This document shows, piece by piece, positions 33,787 through 42,599 of a DNA stretch of 64,000 nt. The notes beneath the pieces were generated by a model, which saw nothing but the letters and a program-made list of their open reading frames with translations, was not told the origin of the DNA and ran no database searches. A program made the position numbers and the translations under genes. Position 1 is the stretch's first letter. Each line of letters opens with the position of its first letter. This stretch comes from Lachnospiraceae bacterium (GTDB taxonomy: Bacteria > Bacillota > Clostridia > Lachnospirales > Lachnospiraceae): assembly GCA_017623295.1 (NCBI GenBank), contig JAGAPK010000068.1, positions 1-64,000 of the forward strand. The letters are read 5' to 3'.

Positions 33787-34816
33787 TAAGGGACTTGGCG
33801 ATTCGCATAGAACCTTTTCCGTCAATGAAAGCTCTCATAGCATGGGAGCTTTTTTGGCGAACTTCAACAGAAACACTTTGCTCTTGCAAAAACTGAAGAA
33901 TGTTTTCGATAACTTCTGAAAAATCGGTACGAACATCTCCGGCATAGGGAATAATATTTTTGCCCGAAAAAGTTGATACGGCAATCTGCTGATTATCAGC
34001 CATAGAAAAGCTGATTGCAGGAACACCTACGGCACAGAGTTCGTATAAAGTGGTGCCACCGGCAGAAATGCCAAGGTCGCACTGACACATCAAAGAAGCC
34101 ATGTCCTGCACGTTTTCATGAATGTGAATGACAGGATAGGTGGCAGCAAGGCTCTGTAATTCTTCATAGTGAGAGTTTAGACGGCTGGTAAGAACATGGT
34201 AGTGGCAGTTGCAGAGATTAGTATCAAATATTCTGCGCAGCAGTTCTCCAGCTACGTTATATACATCCGTTCCACCGGTAGAAAGCAGAATGTTTTGAAT
34301 CTGAGGGCGAACCTCATAAGAAACATTCTGAAACTGTTCCCGAAGTGGTGTATAGGAAGCACCCAGAAGCTTTTGCGAAGCTTTATGATAACAGGAAGGT
34401 TCTTCGGTTACATCATAGTTTATGAGTAAATCAACCGGATAATCGAAAGCCAGAATGTCATCCAGGTAGGCAACCTTACAAATTTTCTGAACTTCAGATA
34501 AATAATTTTTTGTAACAAAATAGGAGTCTATAAAGAGCCAAGTATCGGACTTGGAAGGATTGCTGTCGGTAAGAAGTTTTTTTAGTACAGGAAGCTCTTT
34601 TTCTAGTTCTTGAAAATTACTGTGAAGACATTGTATTGTAAATTCATTCGGGGAAGTGAAACGTTCTGCTAAAATTGTCATGCTCTGTTCATCGGACACC
34701 AGAAAAGAAACCTCTGCGTGTAAAGTGGCACAGGCTCTTGCGATGGACAGACAACGCATAATGTGTCCGGTTGCAATTTCTTCGTTTCCGTCAGTTCTGA
34801 AATAAATTTTTGCCAT
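33776..34816 (-). CDS. pseG: UDP-2,4-diacetamido-2,4,6-trideoxy-L-altropyranose hydrolase
   Basis: PseG (346 aa) removes UDP from the diacetamido-trideoxy sugar, the step before condensation with PEP. The N-terminus FRTDGNEEIATGHIMRCLSIA carries the catalytic His18 in the GHxxRC motif, and the GT-B-like donor region shows ISAGGTTLYELCAVGVPAISF. ATG 34816 was chosen for its SD AGGAAG; longer frames lack one. It is transcribed alone, opposite to the other pse genes, and its stop overlaps the gene at 31540 tail to tail. Confidence 0.92.
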   Translation of the reverse strand: MAKIYFRTDGNEEIATGHIMRCLSIARACATLHAEVSFLVSDEQSMTILAERFTSPNEFTIQCLHSNFQELEKELPVLKKLLTDSNPSKSDTWLFIDSYFVTKNYLSEVQKICKVAYLDDILAFDYPVDLLINYDVTEEPSCYHKASQKLLGASYTPLREQFQNVSYEVRPQIQNILLSTGGTDVYNVAGELLRRIFDTNLCNCHYHVLTSRLNSHYEELQSLAATYPVIHIHENVQDMASLMCQCDLGISAGGTTLYELCAVGVPAISFSMADNQQIAVSTFSGKNIIPYAGDVRTDFSEVIENILQFLQEQSVSVEVRQKSSHAMRAFIDGKGSMRIAKSLTTL

Positions 34817-34853
34817 GACAAATACTTCCTTCTCCCAATCCTCTAATGTGGAC

Positions 34854-34882
34854 ATTTTATCATGAATTGGGGCAAGGTGCAA
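34854..34882 (-). promoter_or_regulatory. Promoter of pseG
   Basis: On the minus strand TTGCAC (34882-34877), a 17-bp spacer and TAAAAT (34859-34854) with an upstream TGA, giving an extended -10. It lies 37 bp from the pseG start and diverges from the pseF promoter. Confidence 0.65.
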
Positions 34883-34902
34883 TGAAAGTGGTTTTGCATT
34901 AC

Positions 34903-34930
34903 TTGACTTATCGTTCCCATTCGATATACT
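34903..34930 (+). promoter_or_regulatory. Promoter of pseF-pseI
   Basis: TTGACT (34903-34908), a 16-bp spacer and TATACT (34925-34930) form a near-consensus sigma-A promoter, 87 bp before the pseF start and back to back with the pseG promoter (-35 boxes 20 bp apart). Confidence 0.75.
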
Positions 34931-35017
34931 TTTAGGTAGAAAAACTTTGCAAAAATCTTGAAATGCCAGGCAGGGAATATGGAAATGCCTATGGGAAATT
35001 TCAAGCCGGAGGAAAAC

Positions 35018-35713
35018 ATGAAAGAATCAGCGATTGCAATTATTACAGCAAGAGGCGGAAGCAAACGAATTCCGCGTAAGAATATCAGAGAATTTTGTGG
35101 AAAGCCTATTTTAAATTATTCCATTGAAGCGGCGCTAGATTCGGGCTTGTTTGATGAGGTTATGGTTTCTACCGATGATGAAGAAATCGCGGAGATTGCC
35201 AGAGCAGCCGGAGCAAAAGTACCGGTAATGCGAAGCAGTGAAAATGCGAATGATTATGCTTCCACTGATGATGTTTTGATGGAAGTTTTGAACTGGTACA
35301 AAGAGCAGGGCAGAGAGTTTGAAAAATTTTGCTGCCTGTATCCGACAGCGCCATTTGTAACAGCACAGAAATTGCAGACGGCTATGGGACTTTTGGAAAA
35401 AGCGGATTCGGTTATGCCGGTAGTAGCCTTTTCTTTTCCACCGCAGCGTTGTGTGGTTATTAACGAGGAGGGTGAACTGCGAATGAAGTGGCCGGAGCAT
35501 GCTAAAACCCGATCCCAGGATTTAGAACTATATTATCATGACTGTGGACAGTTTTACTGTTGTAAAACTGAACCTTTTATGGAATACAAAACAACAGATT
35601 TGCCGCATATGGTGCCGATGGTTATGAGCGAATTGGAAGTGCAGGACATCGACAATCTGGATGACTGGGAAATCGCAGAACTGAAATATCGCAAGATGAT
35701 AGGAATGAGATAA
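35018..35713 (+). CDS. pseF: Pseudaminic acid cytidylyltransferase
   Basis: PseF (231 aa) activates pseudaminic acid with CTP to CMP-pseudaminic acid, the transferase donor. The N-terminal CTP-binding motif ITARGGSKRIPRKNI (9-23), STDDEEIAEIA and the C-terminal VQDIDNLDDWEIAE are typical of the NeuA/PseF family. ATG 35018 has GGAGG 5 bp upstream; a frame from 34958 lacks an RBS. pseI follows after 2 bp, so the two are translated together. Confidence 0.92.
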   Translation: MKESAIAIITARGGSKRIPRKNIREFCGKPILNYSIEAALDSGLFDEVMVSTDDEEIAEIARAAGAKVPVMRSSENANDYASTDDVLMEVLNWYKEQGREFEKFCCLYPTAPFVTAQKLQTAMGLLEKADSVMPVVAFSFPPQRCVVINEEGELRMKWPEHAKTRSQDLELYYHDCGQFYCCKTEPFMEYKTTDLPHMVPMVMSELEVQDIDNLDDWEIAELKYRKMIGMR

Positions 35714-35715
35714 TT

Positions 35716-36765
35716 ATGAAAAAAGAATTTCGAATTGGAAATAAATTAGTTGGAGAAAATCATCCATGCTTCTGTGTAGCAGAGATGTCAGGTAATCATC
35801 TGAAAGATTTTAACAGAGCAGTGGAAATCATTCATGCGGCAAAGGAAGCCGGAGCAGATGCGATTAAGTTGCAGACTTATACAGCAGACAGCCTTTCTAT
35901 TGACTGTGATAATGAGTATTTTCAGATACACGGTGGTTTGTGGGATGGTATGACAGAATATAAACTGTATCAGGAAGCTTCGACTCCTTGGGACTGGCAA
36001 CCGAAATTGCAGGAAGTGGCAGCCAAACTGGGATTAGAATGCTTTTCGTCCCCGTTTGATTTTGCATCTGTGGATTTTATGGAAGAGTGTAAGATGCCGG
36101 CTTATAAAGTGGCTTCTTATGAAATCAATGACATTCCGTTGATTCGTAAAATTGCAGCATTGCACAAACCGGTTATTTTTGCAACCGGTGTGGCGCATTT
36201 GGAAGATATTGACAGGGCATTGCAGGTTTGTAAAGAAGAAGGTAATGAGGAAGTCATGCTTCTGAAATGCGTTTCTGCGTATCCGACTCCTTATGAAGAA
36301 ATCAATCTTGCCATGATTCCGACTTTGGCGAAGAAATACGACTGTCTGGTAGGACTGTCAGATCATTCTATGGGAAGTGTAGTTCCGGTTGGTGCGACTG
36401 CACTTGGTATTAAGATGGTAGAGAAGCATCTGACACTTCGGCGTTCTGATGGTGGCCCGGATGGTGCATTCTCGATGGAACCGGAAGAGTTCAAAGAGAT
36501 GGTAGACAATATTCGTATTCTGGAAAAAGCAGTGGGCGTGTCTGAATATGGATTAACCGAAAAACAAGAAAAAGAACGTAGTGGTTCCCGTTCTTTGTTC
36601 GTAGTAAAAGATATTAAAGCCGGAGAAAAGCTGACACCGGAAAATGTTCGCTCCATTCGTCCGGGTTACGGACTTCATACAATGTATTATGAAGAAGTGC
36701 TTGGCAAGACGGCGGTTCGCGATATTGCTATGGGAACGCCGCTTGCATGGGAGTTGTTCTCCTGA
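35716..36765 (+). CDS. pseI: Pseudaminic acid synthase
   Basis: PseI (349 aa) condenses the PseG product with phosphoenolpyruvate to pseudaminic acid. It has the NeuB-type TIM barrel: VAEMSGNH (21-28), ADAIKLQTYTADSL, FSSPFDFASVDF, GLSDHSMG and the metal-site EKHLTLRRSDGGPDGAFS. A C-terminal SAF domain (about 290-349) follows. The L-T-L-R-R-S-D-G-G-P-D stretch is characteristic of PseI rather than NeuB. It is the last gene of its unit and converges with the ATP-grasp gene. Confidence 0.95.
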   Translation: MKKEFRIGNKLVGENHPCFCVAEMSGNHLKDFNRAVEIIHAAKEAGADAIKLQTYTADSLSIDCDNEYFQIHGGLWDGMTEYKLYQEASTPWDWQPKLQEVAAKLGLECFSSPFDFASVDFMEECKMPAYKVASYEINDIPLIRKIAALHKPVIFATGVAHLEDIDRALQVCKEEGNEEVMLLKCVSAYPTPYEEINLAMIPTLAKKYDCLVGLSDHSMGSVVPVGATALGIKMVEKHLTLRRSDGGPDGAFSMEPEEFKEMVDNIRILEKAVGVSEYGLTEKQEKERSGSRSLFVVKDIKAGEKLTPENVRSIRPGYGLHTMYYEEVLGKTAVRDIAMGTPLAWELFS

Positions 36766-36802
36766 AATATGCTTCTTTAGCATAAGTTATGTTTGTGTGA
36801 TA

Positions 36803-37768
36803 TTATAATTTCATAGTCACTAAATCCGTGTATTTTAACATGCAGATGCCGTCCTCGTACTGACCGATGGTATCTGCATTTTCTTTACCGGAAATGTTAT
36901 TAGCAATTAGTTTCGGGAAGTTGACACCACAACTGTAAGCGTGTGGATAACCTCCGCCAAAACGTGGATTGATTTCCGAAATATAATAGTTACCATCAAT
37001 GCAGAAAATATCCATATCCACCGGACCGGATAATTCAAATGCGGATACCGTCTTCCTAATTAAATCAAATAATTTCGCATCCTTAAAAGAAACTGATTTT
37101 TCTGTTTCGCCCGCACGCATACGAAGTTTTTCTTTTACAAAAATAGATACCGGCTTATGAGAAAGCATATCCACATAGATATCAGCACCGAATTCCTTAC
37201 CTTTGGAAAAAGTCTGAATTAACATATCTTCTTCGCTGTATTTGCACAGTACGGAAAGCAGTTCCATATTATTAACCTTCTGAATACCAATACTGCCACA
37301 GCCACGAATTGGTTTGACGAAAACTGGAAAATCCATTTCCTTTTTATCCAGACATGACTGGAATTCAGCCAGACTGCCGCAGCTTTGCAACGCCGGAAGA
37401 TTGTTACTTTTCAGATGTTTATAAAAAACATATTTATCACGGCACAATTCGATGGTTTCCGGTGTGGAAACAATAGGTGTAATGCCTTTTTCGATAAAAA
37501 GATTCCGATTAGAAGCAATCAGATATAATTCGTCTTCCTGCAAAGGCAAAACAGCATCGATTTGTTCTTTCTTACAGATGTCCAGAATCACATCCAGATA
37601 ATCCGGAGAAGTCATTCTGGGTACGATATAATGGTTGTCGGTTTCGTAGAGAGCCGGTGCGTAAGCGCTGCAATCCGTACCGACAACTCTATCAATTCCA
37701 TTTCCTTTTTCTCTAAAATAGCGCACCAGTTTGTTACGGGTGCCGCAGCTTAAAATCAAAATATTCAT
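36803..37768 (-). CDS. ATP-grasp ligase 1
   Basis: A 321-residue ATP-grasp protein of the CarB/PylC-like type. A pre-ATP-grasp Rossmann part starts MNILILSCGTR. The ATP-binding lysine lies in FPVFVKPIRGCGSIG, and the metal/phosphate site in YISEINPRFGGGYPHAY. Members join a carboxylate to an amine or thiol through an acyl phosphate. ATG 37768 has SD AAGGAG. It begins 4 bp after the decarboxylase gene and is surely co-transcribed with it. A close paralogue lies at 58260. The substrate is unknown; a step in modifying an amino sugar or aminoacyl group is plausible (inference). Confidence 0.85.
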   Translation of the reverse strand: MNILILSCGTRNKLVRYFREKGNGIDRVVGTDCSAYAPALYETDNHYIVPRMTSPDYLDVILDICKKEQIDAVLPLQEDELYLIASNRNLFIEKGITPIVSTPETIELCRDKYVFYKHLKSNNLPALQSCGSLAEFQSCLDKKEMDFPVFVKPIRGCGSIGIQKVNNMELLSVLCKYSEEDMLIQTFSKGKEFGADIYVDMLSHKPVSIFVKEKLRMRAGETEKSVSFKDAKLFDLIRKTVSAFELSGPVDMDIFCIDGNYYISEINPRFGGGYPHAYSCGVNFPKLIANNISGKENADTIGQYEDGICMLKYTDLVTMKL

Positions 37769-37772
37769 GAGA

Positions 37773-38975
37773 TTACTCCTTCCAATCCGAACCCTGTACA
37801 TAATCGGCAGGAGTCCATTTACGGCGAACCTGTACCAGCTCACCGTTTCTGCGAACATAAACTGCCGGGAAATATTGAATGAAAAGAGGGTTTAGGCTCA
37901 TGGTATAGCCACCTACGTTTTCGTAGATAATTTTATCTCCCGGAACAAGCTCGGGTTGATTTTCATAAGTAAACAGACGGTCACATTCCATACAGGTAAA
38001 ACCGCTGATAACCTGTTCGTTCATTACCGGACGATTGCCGGTAAAAGCTTCGTTCTTTTCCAGATGAAAAAGATGAGATGATTTAATCATCGTAGCATCA
38101 ATATTAAAACGGCTGCCGTCTGTCATGACGTAACGAGTGCCCTTGATGTCTCTGGTGTCAAAAATTGATGTGACGAAAGTGGTACATTTGGAAATCAAAG
38201 AAATACCCGGTTCTACAATTATTTTCGTTTCGGAGGGGTTAAAGCATTTGGATAATTCTTCTGCAACCACCGGAAAATAATCAGGATATTCCGGTCTGCC
38301 TTCCATACCGCCGCAATAACCGCCGCCTAAATCTACATAGGATAGTTTCAGGTTAAATTCTTCTTTTAACTGACAAGCCATTCTGGCAATGGAACGGAAA
38401 ATGTTCACGCTACGGGATTTGCTGCTGGAATGTAAATGTAAGCCGACTACGGACGCATTGGAAATTTCCTGTAAAACAGAAAGTGCCTGCGCAAATTTTC
38501 CGGTTTCATAACAGAAGCCAAAACGTCCGCTGACTTCACCCATTGTCGTTTCGCCGGGACACATTTTTTCCAGATTAAAATTCGCACGTACTCCGACTCT
38601 GAAGTTCCGGTCAGGATATTCGGATGCCAGTTTCGTGAGCCATGTCAGCTCCATCTGAGAATCCAGATTTACATAGCCACCCGCAAGCAGCACATCACGG
38701 AAAGACTGTTCGCCCTTGTATGGGCCATTGTAAATGATTTCACTATTTTCAAAGCCTAAATATCGGGCGAGGGAATACTCATCTTCGGAAACCACTTCTG
38801 CAAAAGCACCGTTTTTTTTCACAAAAGAAACGAGCCAGGGCAAAGAGTTGGTTTTAAAAGAATAACCTACAAGATAGTTGTTCCAATTCTGTTTTAAGGA
38901 ATTGGTAAGCATATCATAATATTTTTGAAGGATTTCTTCATCTATCACAAAATAAGGAGTTTGTATTGTTTCCAT
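37773..38975 (-). CDS. PLP-dependent decarboxylase, LysA/ornithine decarboxylase fold
   Basis: A 400-residue fold-III PLP enzyme. The Schiff-base lysine is Lys41 in YSFKTN, GLHLHSSSKS matches the PLP-stacking region, DLGGGY is followed by a glycine-rich loop, and VEPG contacts the phosphate. CMECD near residue 335 corresponds to the catalytic CxxxD of DAP decarboxylase, and NVGGYTMSLNP to the GAY motif. So the active site looks complete, although it is too divergent to be called LysA. It forms a two-gene minus-strand unit with ATP-grasp ligase 1 in the pseudaminate region. It probably supplies an amine or modified amino acid to the ligase (inference). Confidence 0.82.
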   Translation of the reverse strand: METIQTPYFVIDEEILQKYYDMLTNSLKQNWNNYLVGYSFKTNSLPWLVSFVKKNGAFAEVVSEDEYSLARYLGFENSEIIYNGPYKGEQSFRDVLLAGGYVNLDSQMELTWLTKLASEYPDRNFRVGVRANFNLEKMCPGETTMGEVSGRFGFCYETGKFAQALSVLQEISNASVVGLHLHSSSKSRSVNIFRSIARMACQLKEEFNLKLSYVDLGGGYCGGMEGRPEYPDYFPVVAEELSKCFNPSETKIIVEPGISLISKCTTFVTSIFDTRDIKGTRYVMTDGSRFNIDATMIKSSHLFHLEKNEAFTGNRPVMNEQVISGFTCMECDRLFTYENQPELVPGDKIIYENVGGYTMSLNPLFIQYFPAVYVRRNGELVQVRRKWTPADYVQGSDWKE

Positions 38976-39009
38976 ACATTCGCACCTTTCTTTCTCTTCT
39001 TCTAATGAA

Positions 39010-39038
39010 ATATTACCTTATTTTTCATTTAGATACAA
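39010..39038 (-). promoter_or_regulatory. Promoter of the decarboxylase/ATP-grasp unit
   Basis: On the minus strand TTGTAT (39038-39033), a 17-bp spacer and TAATAT (39015-39010), 35 bp before the decarboxylase start. Confidence 0.5.
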
Positions 39039-39051
39039 TGCAGAATTTTGG

Positions 39052-39080
39052 TTGTTCCTACAAGACTTGAGTGGTAAAAT
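39052..39080 (+). promoter_or_regulatory. Possible promoter of the GT52-like gene
   Basis: TTGTTC (39052-39057), a 17-bp spacer and TAAAAT (39075-39080). It is divergent from the decarboxylase promoter, with the two -35 boxes 13 bp apart. A 3-base -35 match makes it tentative. Confidence 0.4.
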
Positions 39081-39164
39081 ATATAAATATTAAAAATGAA
39101 ATAATGTCAGAGTCTAAAATTCTGATTGCGTTCCACAGCGTAATGCTTCGGAATGGAGGAAAAT

Positions 39165-40259
39165 ATGAAACAGAATCATAAAAAAGAAAAAGCAAGAATC
39201 TATGTATGCCATACTTACTATCATGTATACGTGGCATGTTTAAAAGAATTATATCTGCCGAAAGAAAAGCAGGGACAGGCAACACTTGTGCTGAGTACCA
39301 TGTCTAACAATTTTGGCAATTTGAAAGAGCGGGCAGAGAAGTGTGGTCTTTTTGAAGCGGTTTATATGTTTGATGAAAAAGAAGATGTCTTTTTTCCACA
39401 GCTTCAGAAGTATCATAAGGACAGAGGGAATATTGCGCTCAATATGCTTGCGCGTATTAAGTATACGAAGCTGCTTGGCAAATTGCAGGAGCCGTATGTG
39501 CCGGTGGATTTTTCACAGTACGAAGACATTTATGTATTCTGCGATTCCGACCCGATTGGATATTATTTAAGTTATAAGAAAATATATTATCATGCGGTGG
39601 AAGATGGCTTGAATTGTATTCAGTATTACGATACGGCAAGATATGACAATAAAGGACATTTTGAATTAAAAGCGTGGATGTCGGCACGAAATCTGATTTT
39701 TATTCAGAATGGTTATGGAAAATATTGTCTGGATATGGAAATTAATGACAAGAGTGTTGTGCCTTATCCTTGTGATAAATATATTGAGCAGCCGCGTGCA
39801 CAGTTGGTAGAGCATTTGTCTGAGGAAGATAAAGATATTCTGATTCATCTTTTTATTGAAAATATGGACGAGTTACAGCAAAAATTGGACTGCGGTGCCA
39901 AAGATAAGATTCTGGTATTGTCAGAACCACTCTGTGATCTGGATGTGCGCAAACAGATTTTCTCGGATATTATTGAGGAATATAGTGATGTTGATGGCAA
40001 TAAGGGACAAGTTCTGATTAAACCGCATCCTCGTGATGTGCTGGATTATGCCAAAGAATTTTCGGAGCACATTGTATTAAGTGGTATGTTTCCGATGGAG
40101 ATACTGAATTTTATTCCGGGACTACGTTTTAAAAGAGTGATATCAGTGCTGACAGTTCCAAACGGCATTCAGTTTGCGGAAGAAATTCTGTTCTTAGGGG
40201 AAGATTTTTTAGATAAATACGAAGCACCGGAACTGCACAGACAGAATGAGCAGATTTGA
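39165..40259 (+). CDS. GT52-like glycosyltransferase, candidate pseudaminic acid transferase
   Basis: A 364-residue GT-B protein from ATG 39165 (GGAGG 5 bp upstream). It begins YVCHTYYHVYVACLK, like lipo-oligosaccharide sialyltransferases of family GT52. It has the two motifs shared by bacterial GT-B sialyltransferases: an acidic D/E-D/E-G motif (Glu146-Asp147-Gly148 in HAVEDGLN) and the HP motif (His288-Pro289 in LIKPHPRD). Such enzymes use CMP-nonulosonates. Because this locus makes CMP-pseudaminic acid and no sialic acid genes are seen, a pseudaminyltransferase is the natural guess. Confidence 0.78.
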   Translation: MKQNHKKEKARIYVCHTYYHVYVACLKELYLPKEKQGQATLVLSTMSNNFGNLKERAEKCGLFEAVYMFDEKEDVFFPQLQKYHKDRGNIALNMLARIKYTKLLGKLQEPYVPVDFSQYEDIYVFCDSDPIGYYLSYKKIYYHAVEDGLNCIQYYDTARYDNKGHFELKAWMSARNLIFIQNGYGKYCLDMEINDKSVVPYPCDKYIEQPRAQLVEHLSEEDKDILIHLFIENMDELQQKLDCGAKDKILVLSEPLCDLDVRKQIFSDIIEEYSDVDGNKGQVLIKPHPRDVLDYAKEFSEHIVLSGMFPMEILNFIPGLRFKRVISVLTVPNGIQFAEEILFLGEDFLDKYEAPELHRQNEQI

Positions 40260-40284
40260 TTTATAAATATACCTATGGTAAAAT
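40256..40284 (+). promoter_or_regulatory. Promoter of the ABC transporter unit
   Basis: TTGATT (40256-40261, spanning the stop of the preceding gene), a 17-bp spacer and TAAAAT (40279-40284) with TGG in front, an extended -10. The stretch CCTATGGTAAAATA is identical to the promoter at 45606. Confidence 0.65.
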
Positions 40285-40337
40285 ACTAAGATGTTTTGAG
40301 TAATAAGGATTAGTTTACAGAAGGATTAGAATTCAGA

Positions 40338-42089
40338 ATGAAAAAAATATATAAAAAGTTGATGGTTTTACTGGATAAAAAACAGAAACAAAAAATGGTG
40401 TTTCTTATTTTTATCATGTTAATTGGCGCTGTGTTAGAGACACTTGGTGTCTCCATGATTTTGCCGGTTATGAACGTGGTGCTAGAAGAAGATGCCGTTG
40501 AGAAACACGTTTATCTTCAGGTTATTTGCCAGATTTTTAATATTGATAATACAAGGGATTTGATGATTCTTGTTATGTCGGCGTTAGTCGTTATTTTTGC
40601 ACTGAAAAATATCTTTTTATTTTTCCAGCAGAAAATACAGTTGCGCTTTGTTTATACGAACCAATTCGCAACGTCCAGAAGAATGATGATTAATTTCATG
40701 GAACGCCCTTATGAATATTATCTGAATGCAGATACGGCCGTGATTCAGAGAAATATTACTTCGGATGTTAATAACATGTATGGTCTGATTCTGGCACTGT
40801 TACAGCTTACCAGTGAGTGTATCGTATTTGTCTGTCTGGCGGTAGTCAGTCTGGTGGCAGATGTATGGATGAGTATTACTGTTACAGTGCTTTTGGTAGT
40901 TGTGCTGCTTGTTATTAAGTGCATTCTGAAGCCGATTATGAAAAAAGCAGGCGAAGAAAACCAGGATTATTATAGCGGTTTATATAAATGGATTGATCAG
41001 TCCGTTATGGGTATCAAAGAAATTAAGATTGCCAACAAAGAAAATTATTTTATCAACGAATATGCAAAATGCGGTGCCGGCTATGTGAGTGCGGTGCAAC
41101 GTTATAATTTGTATAATGCAACACCGAGACTGCTTATTGAAACGGTTGCGATTGCAGGTATGGTTTTGTATATGATGATACAGCTTTTGAATGGTGCCGG
41201 TGTAGTGGATATTATGCCACAGATTACGTTGCTTGCTATGGTTGCGATGCGTTTGATTCCATGTGCAAACCGTATCAATAATCATCTTACATCCATCTCT
41301 TATTTTGAACCATTTTTCATGGGTGTCAGTGATAATTTACAGGATGAAATCCGGGATGAAACCATTGATTATGATGCAGAAACTTATCAGAAGAAAATTG
41401 ATGTTAAGAAATTAGATATCAGAGAAAAGATTGAACTGAAAAATATTACTTATAAATATCCTAATACGGATGTGCTTATTTTTGATGATGCTGATATGGA
41501 AATCCCTATCGGAAAAAGTGTTGGTATCGTAGGTACTTCCGGTTCCGGTAAGACGACGGTTGTAGATATTTTACTTGGTCTTTTGCAACTGCAGAGTGGT
41601 GAAATTCTGGCAGATGGGATAGAGGTAAGGGAACATTACAAAGAGTGGCTGAAGAATATCGGTTATATTCCGCAGACTATTTTCATGATTGACTCTACGA
41701 TTCGTAAGAATGTAGCCTTTGGTTATGCAGATGAAGATATTGATGATGAAAAAGTATGGCAGGCTTTGAAGGAAGCACAGCTAGATGAGTTCGTCAGAGG
41801 ATTGCCTGATGGACTGGACACCAGTATCGGAGAAAGAGGTATCCGTCTCTCCGGTGGACAGAGACAGCGTATCGGTATTGCCAGAGCACTGTTTGAAGAT
41901 CCGGAAGTATTAGTGCTGGATGAAGCAACTTCGGCACTGGATAATGATACGGAAGCTGCGATTATGGAATCCATCAACAGATTACATGGACGGAAGACTT
42001 TGATTATTATTGCTCACAGATTACAGACCATTGAAAAATGTGATATGGTTTACCGGATTGAGAATGGCAAGGCATCACGAGAACGATAG
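40338..42089 (+). CDS. ABC-type flippase (PglK/MsbA-like), fused permease and ATPase
   Basis: A 583-residue half transporter. Six membrane segments over residues 20-310, then a complete nucleotide-binding domain with Walker A GTSGSGKTTV, Q-loop YIPQTIF, signature LSGGQRQRIGIARAL, Walker B VLVLDEATSALD and the H-loop in IIAHRL. The GVSMILPVMNVV start resembles PglK/WlaB, which flip lipid-linked oligosaccharides. No Wzx-type flippase is seen in the window, so this is the best candidate for exporting a lipid-linked repeat unit. It heads a unit with GtrA, an acyltransferase and a membrane protein. Confidence 0.88.
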   Translation: MKKIYKKLMVLLDKKQKQKMVFLIFIMLIGAVLETLGVSMILPVMNVVLEEDAVEKHVYLQVICQIFNIDNTRDLMILVMSALVVIFALKNIFLFFQQKIQLRFVYTNQFATSRRMMINFMERPYEYYLNADTAVIQRNITSDVNNMYGLILALLQLTSECIVFVCLAVVSLVADVWMSITVTVLLVVVLLVIKCILKPIMKKAGEENQDYYSGLYKWIDQSVMGIKEIKIANKENYFINEYAKCGAGYVSAVQRYNLYNATPRLLIETVAIAGMVLYMMIQLLNGAGVVDIMPQITLLAMVAMRLIPCANRINNHLTSISYFEPFFMGVSDNLQDEIRDETIDYDAETYQKKIDVKKLDIREKIELKNITYKYPNTDVLIFDDADMEIPIGKSVGIVGTSGSGKTTVVDILLGLLQLQSGEILADGIEVREHYKEWLKNIGYIPQTIFMIDSTIRKNVAFGYADEDIDDEKVWQALKEAQLDEFVRGLPDGLDTSIGERGIRLSGGQRQRIGIARALFEDPEVLVLDEATSALDNDTEAAIMESINRLHGRKTLIIIAHRLQTIEKCDMVYRIENGKASRER

Positions 42090-42155
42090 AATTTTCATGG
42101 TAAAGAAGTAAGAAGACGACAAAGGAAATGAGTCGTAGAAAGGTTTGGAAATTGA

Positions 42156-42581
42156 ATGAAAAAATTGTTTCAATATGGATGGGATATGTACAAGAAGCAT
42201 GAAGAGGGAATCAATTATCTGATTTTCGGTTTTCTGGCTTTTGTACTGAATTATGTTTTATATTTCATTTTTGAGTCTTTATTGCATATGAATTATATGT
42301 TGGCAACTGCTTTTTCATGGGTGCTGACAGTAGTATTTGCTTATTGGACGAATCATACTTTTGTTTTTAAAAGTAAAAACGAAGGTGCATCAGGATTGTT
42401 CAAAGAATTTGCTTCTTTTATCAGTGCACGTATTGCAACAGAACTGTTAGAACTTCTGCTTATGTATCTAATGGTAGATTTAGCAGGTATCAATTCCTAT
42501 ATCGCAAAGCTGGTAGGTCAGACAATTGTCATTATTACTAACTATGTTTTGAGTAAAATATGGATTTTCAAAGAAAAATAA
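42156..42581 (+). CDS. GtrA/GtcA-family membrane protein
   Basis: A 141-residue protein with four membrane segments. INYLIFGFLAFVLNYVLYF, TAFSWVLTVVFAYWTNHTFVFKSK and the final TNYVLSKIWIFKEK are the standard GtrA pattern. GtrA/GtcA proteins are believed to flip polyprenyl-phosphate-linked sugars to the outer face, between a GT2 synthase and a GT-C transferase. The window offers partners for both roles (11118 and 48621 as synthases; several GT-C-like proteins). Confidence 0.92.
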   Translation: MKKLFQYGWDMYKKHEEGINYLIFGFLAFVLNYVLYFIFESLLHMNYMLATAFSWVLTVVFAYWTNHTFVFKSKNEGASGLFKEFASFISARIATELLELLLMYLMVDLAGINSYIAKLVGQTIVIITNYVLSKIWIFKEK

Positions 42582-42599
42582 TTTTTATAGGGGGAAAAT

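Noticed and set aside
34817..34882. Upstream extension of pseG to 34882
   Set aside because: The extension lacks an RBS, covers the predicted promoter and is not part of the PseG family start.
36768..36784. Short hairpin TATGCT/AGCATA between pseI and the ATP-grasp gene
   Set aside because: Six A/T-rich pairs and no clean T-run on either strand; a possible but unconvincing bidirectional terminator.
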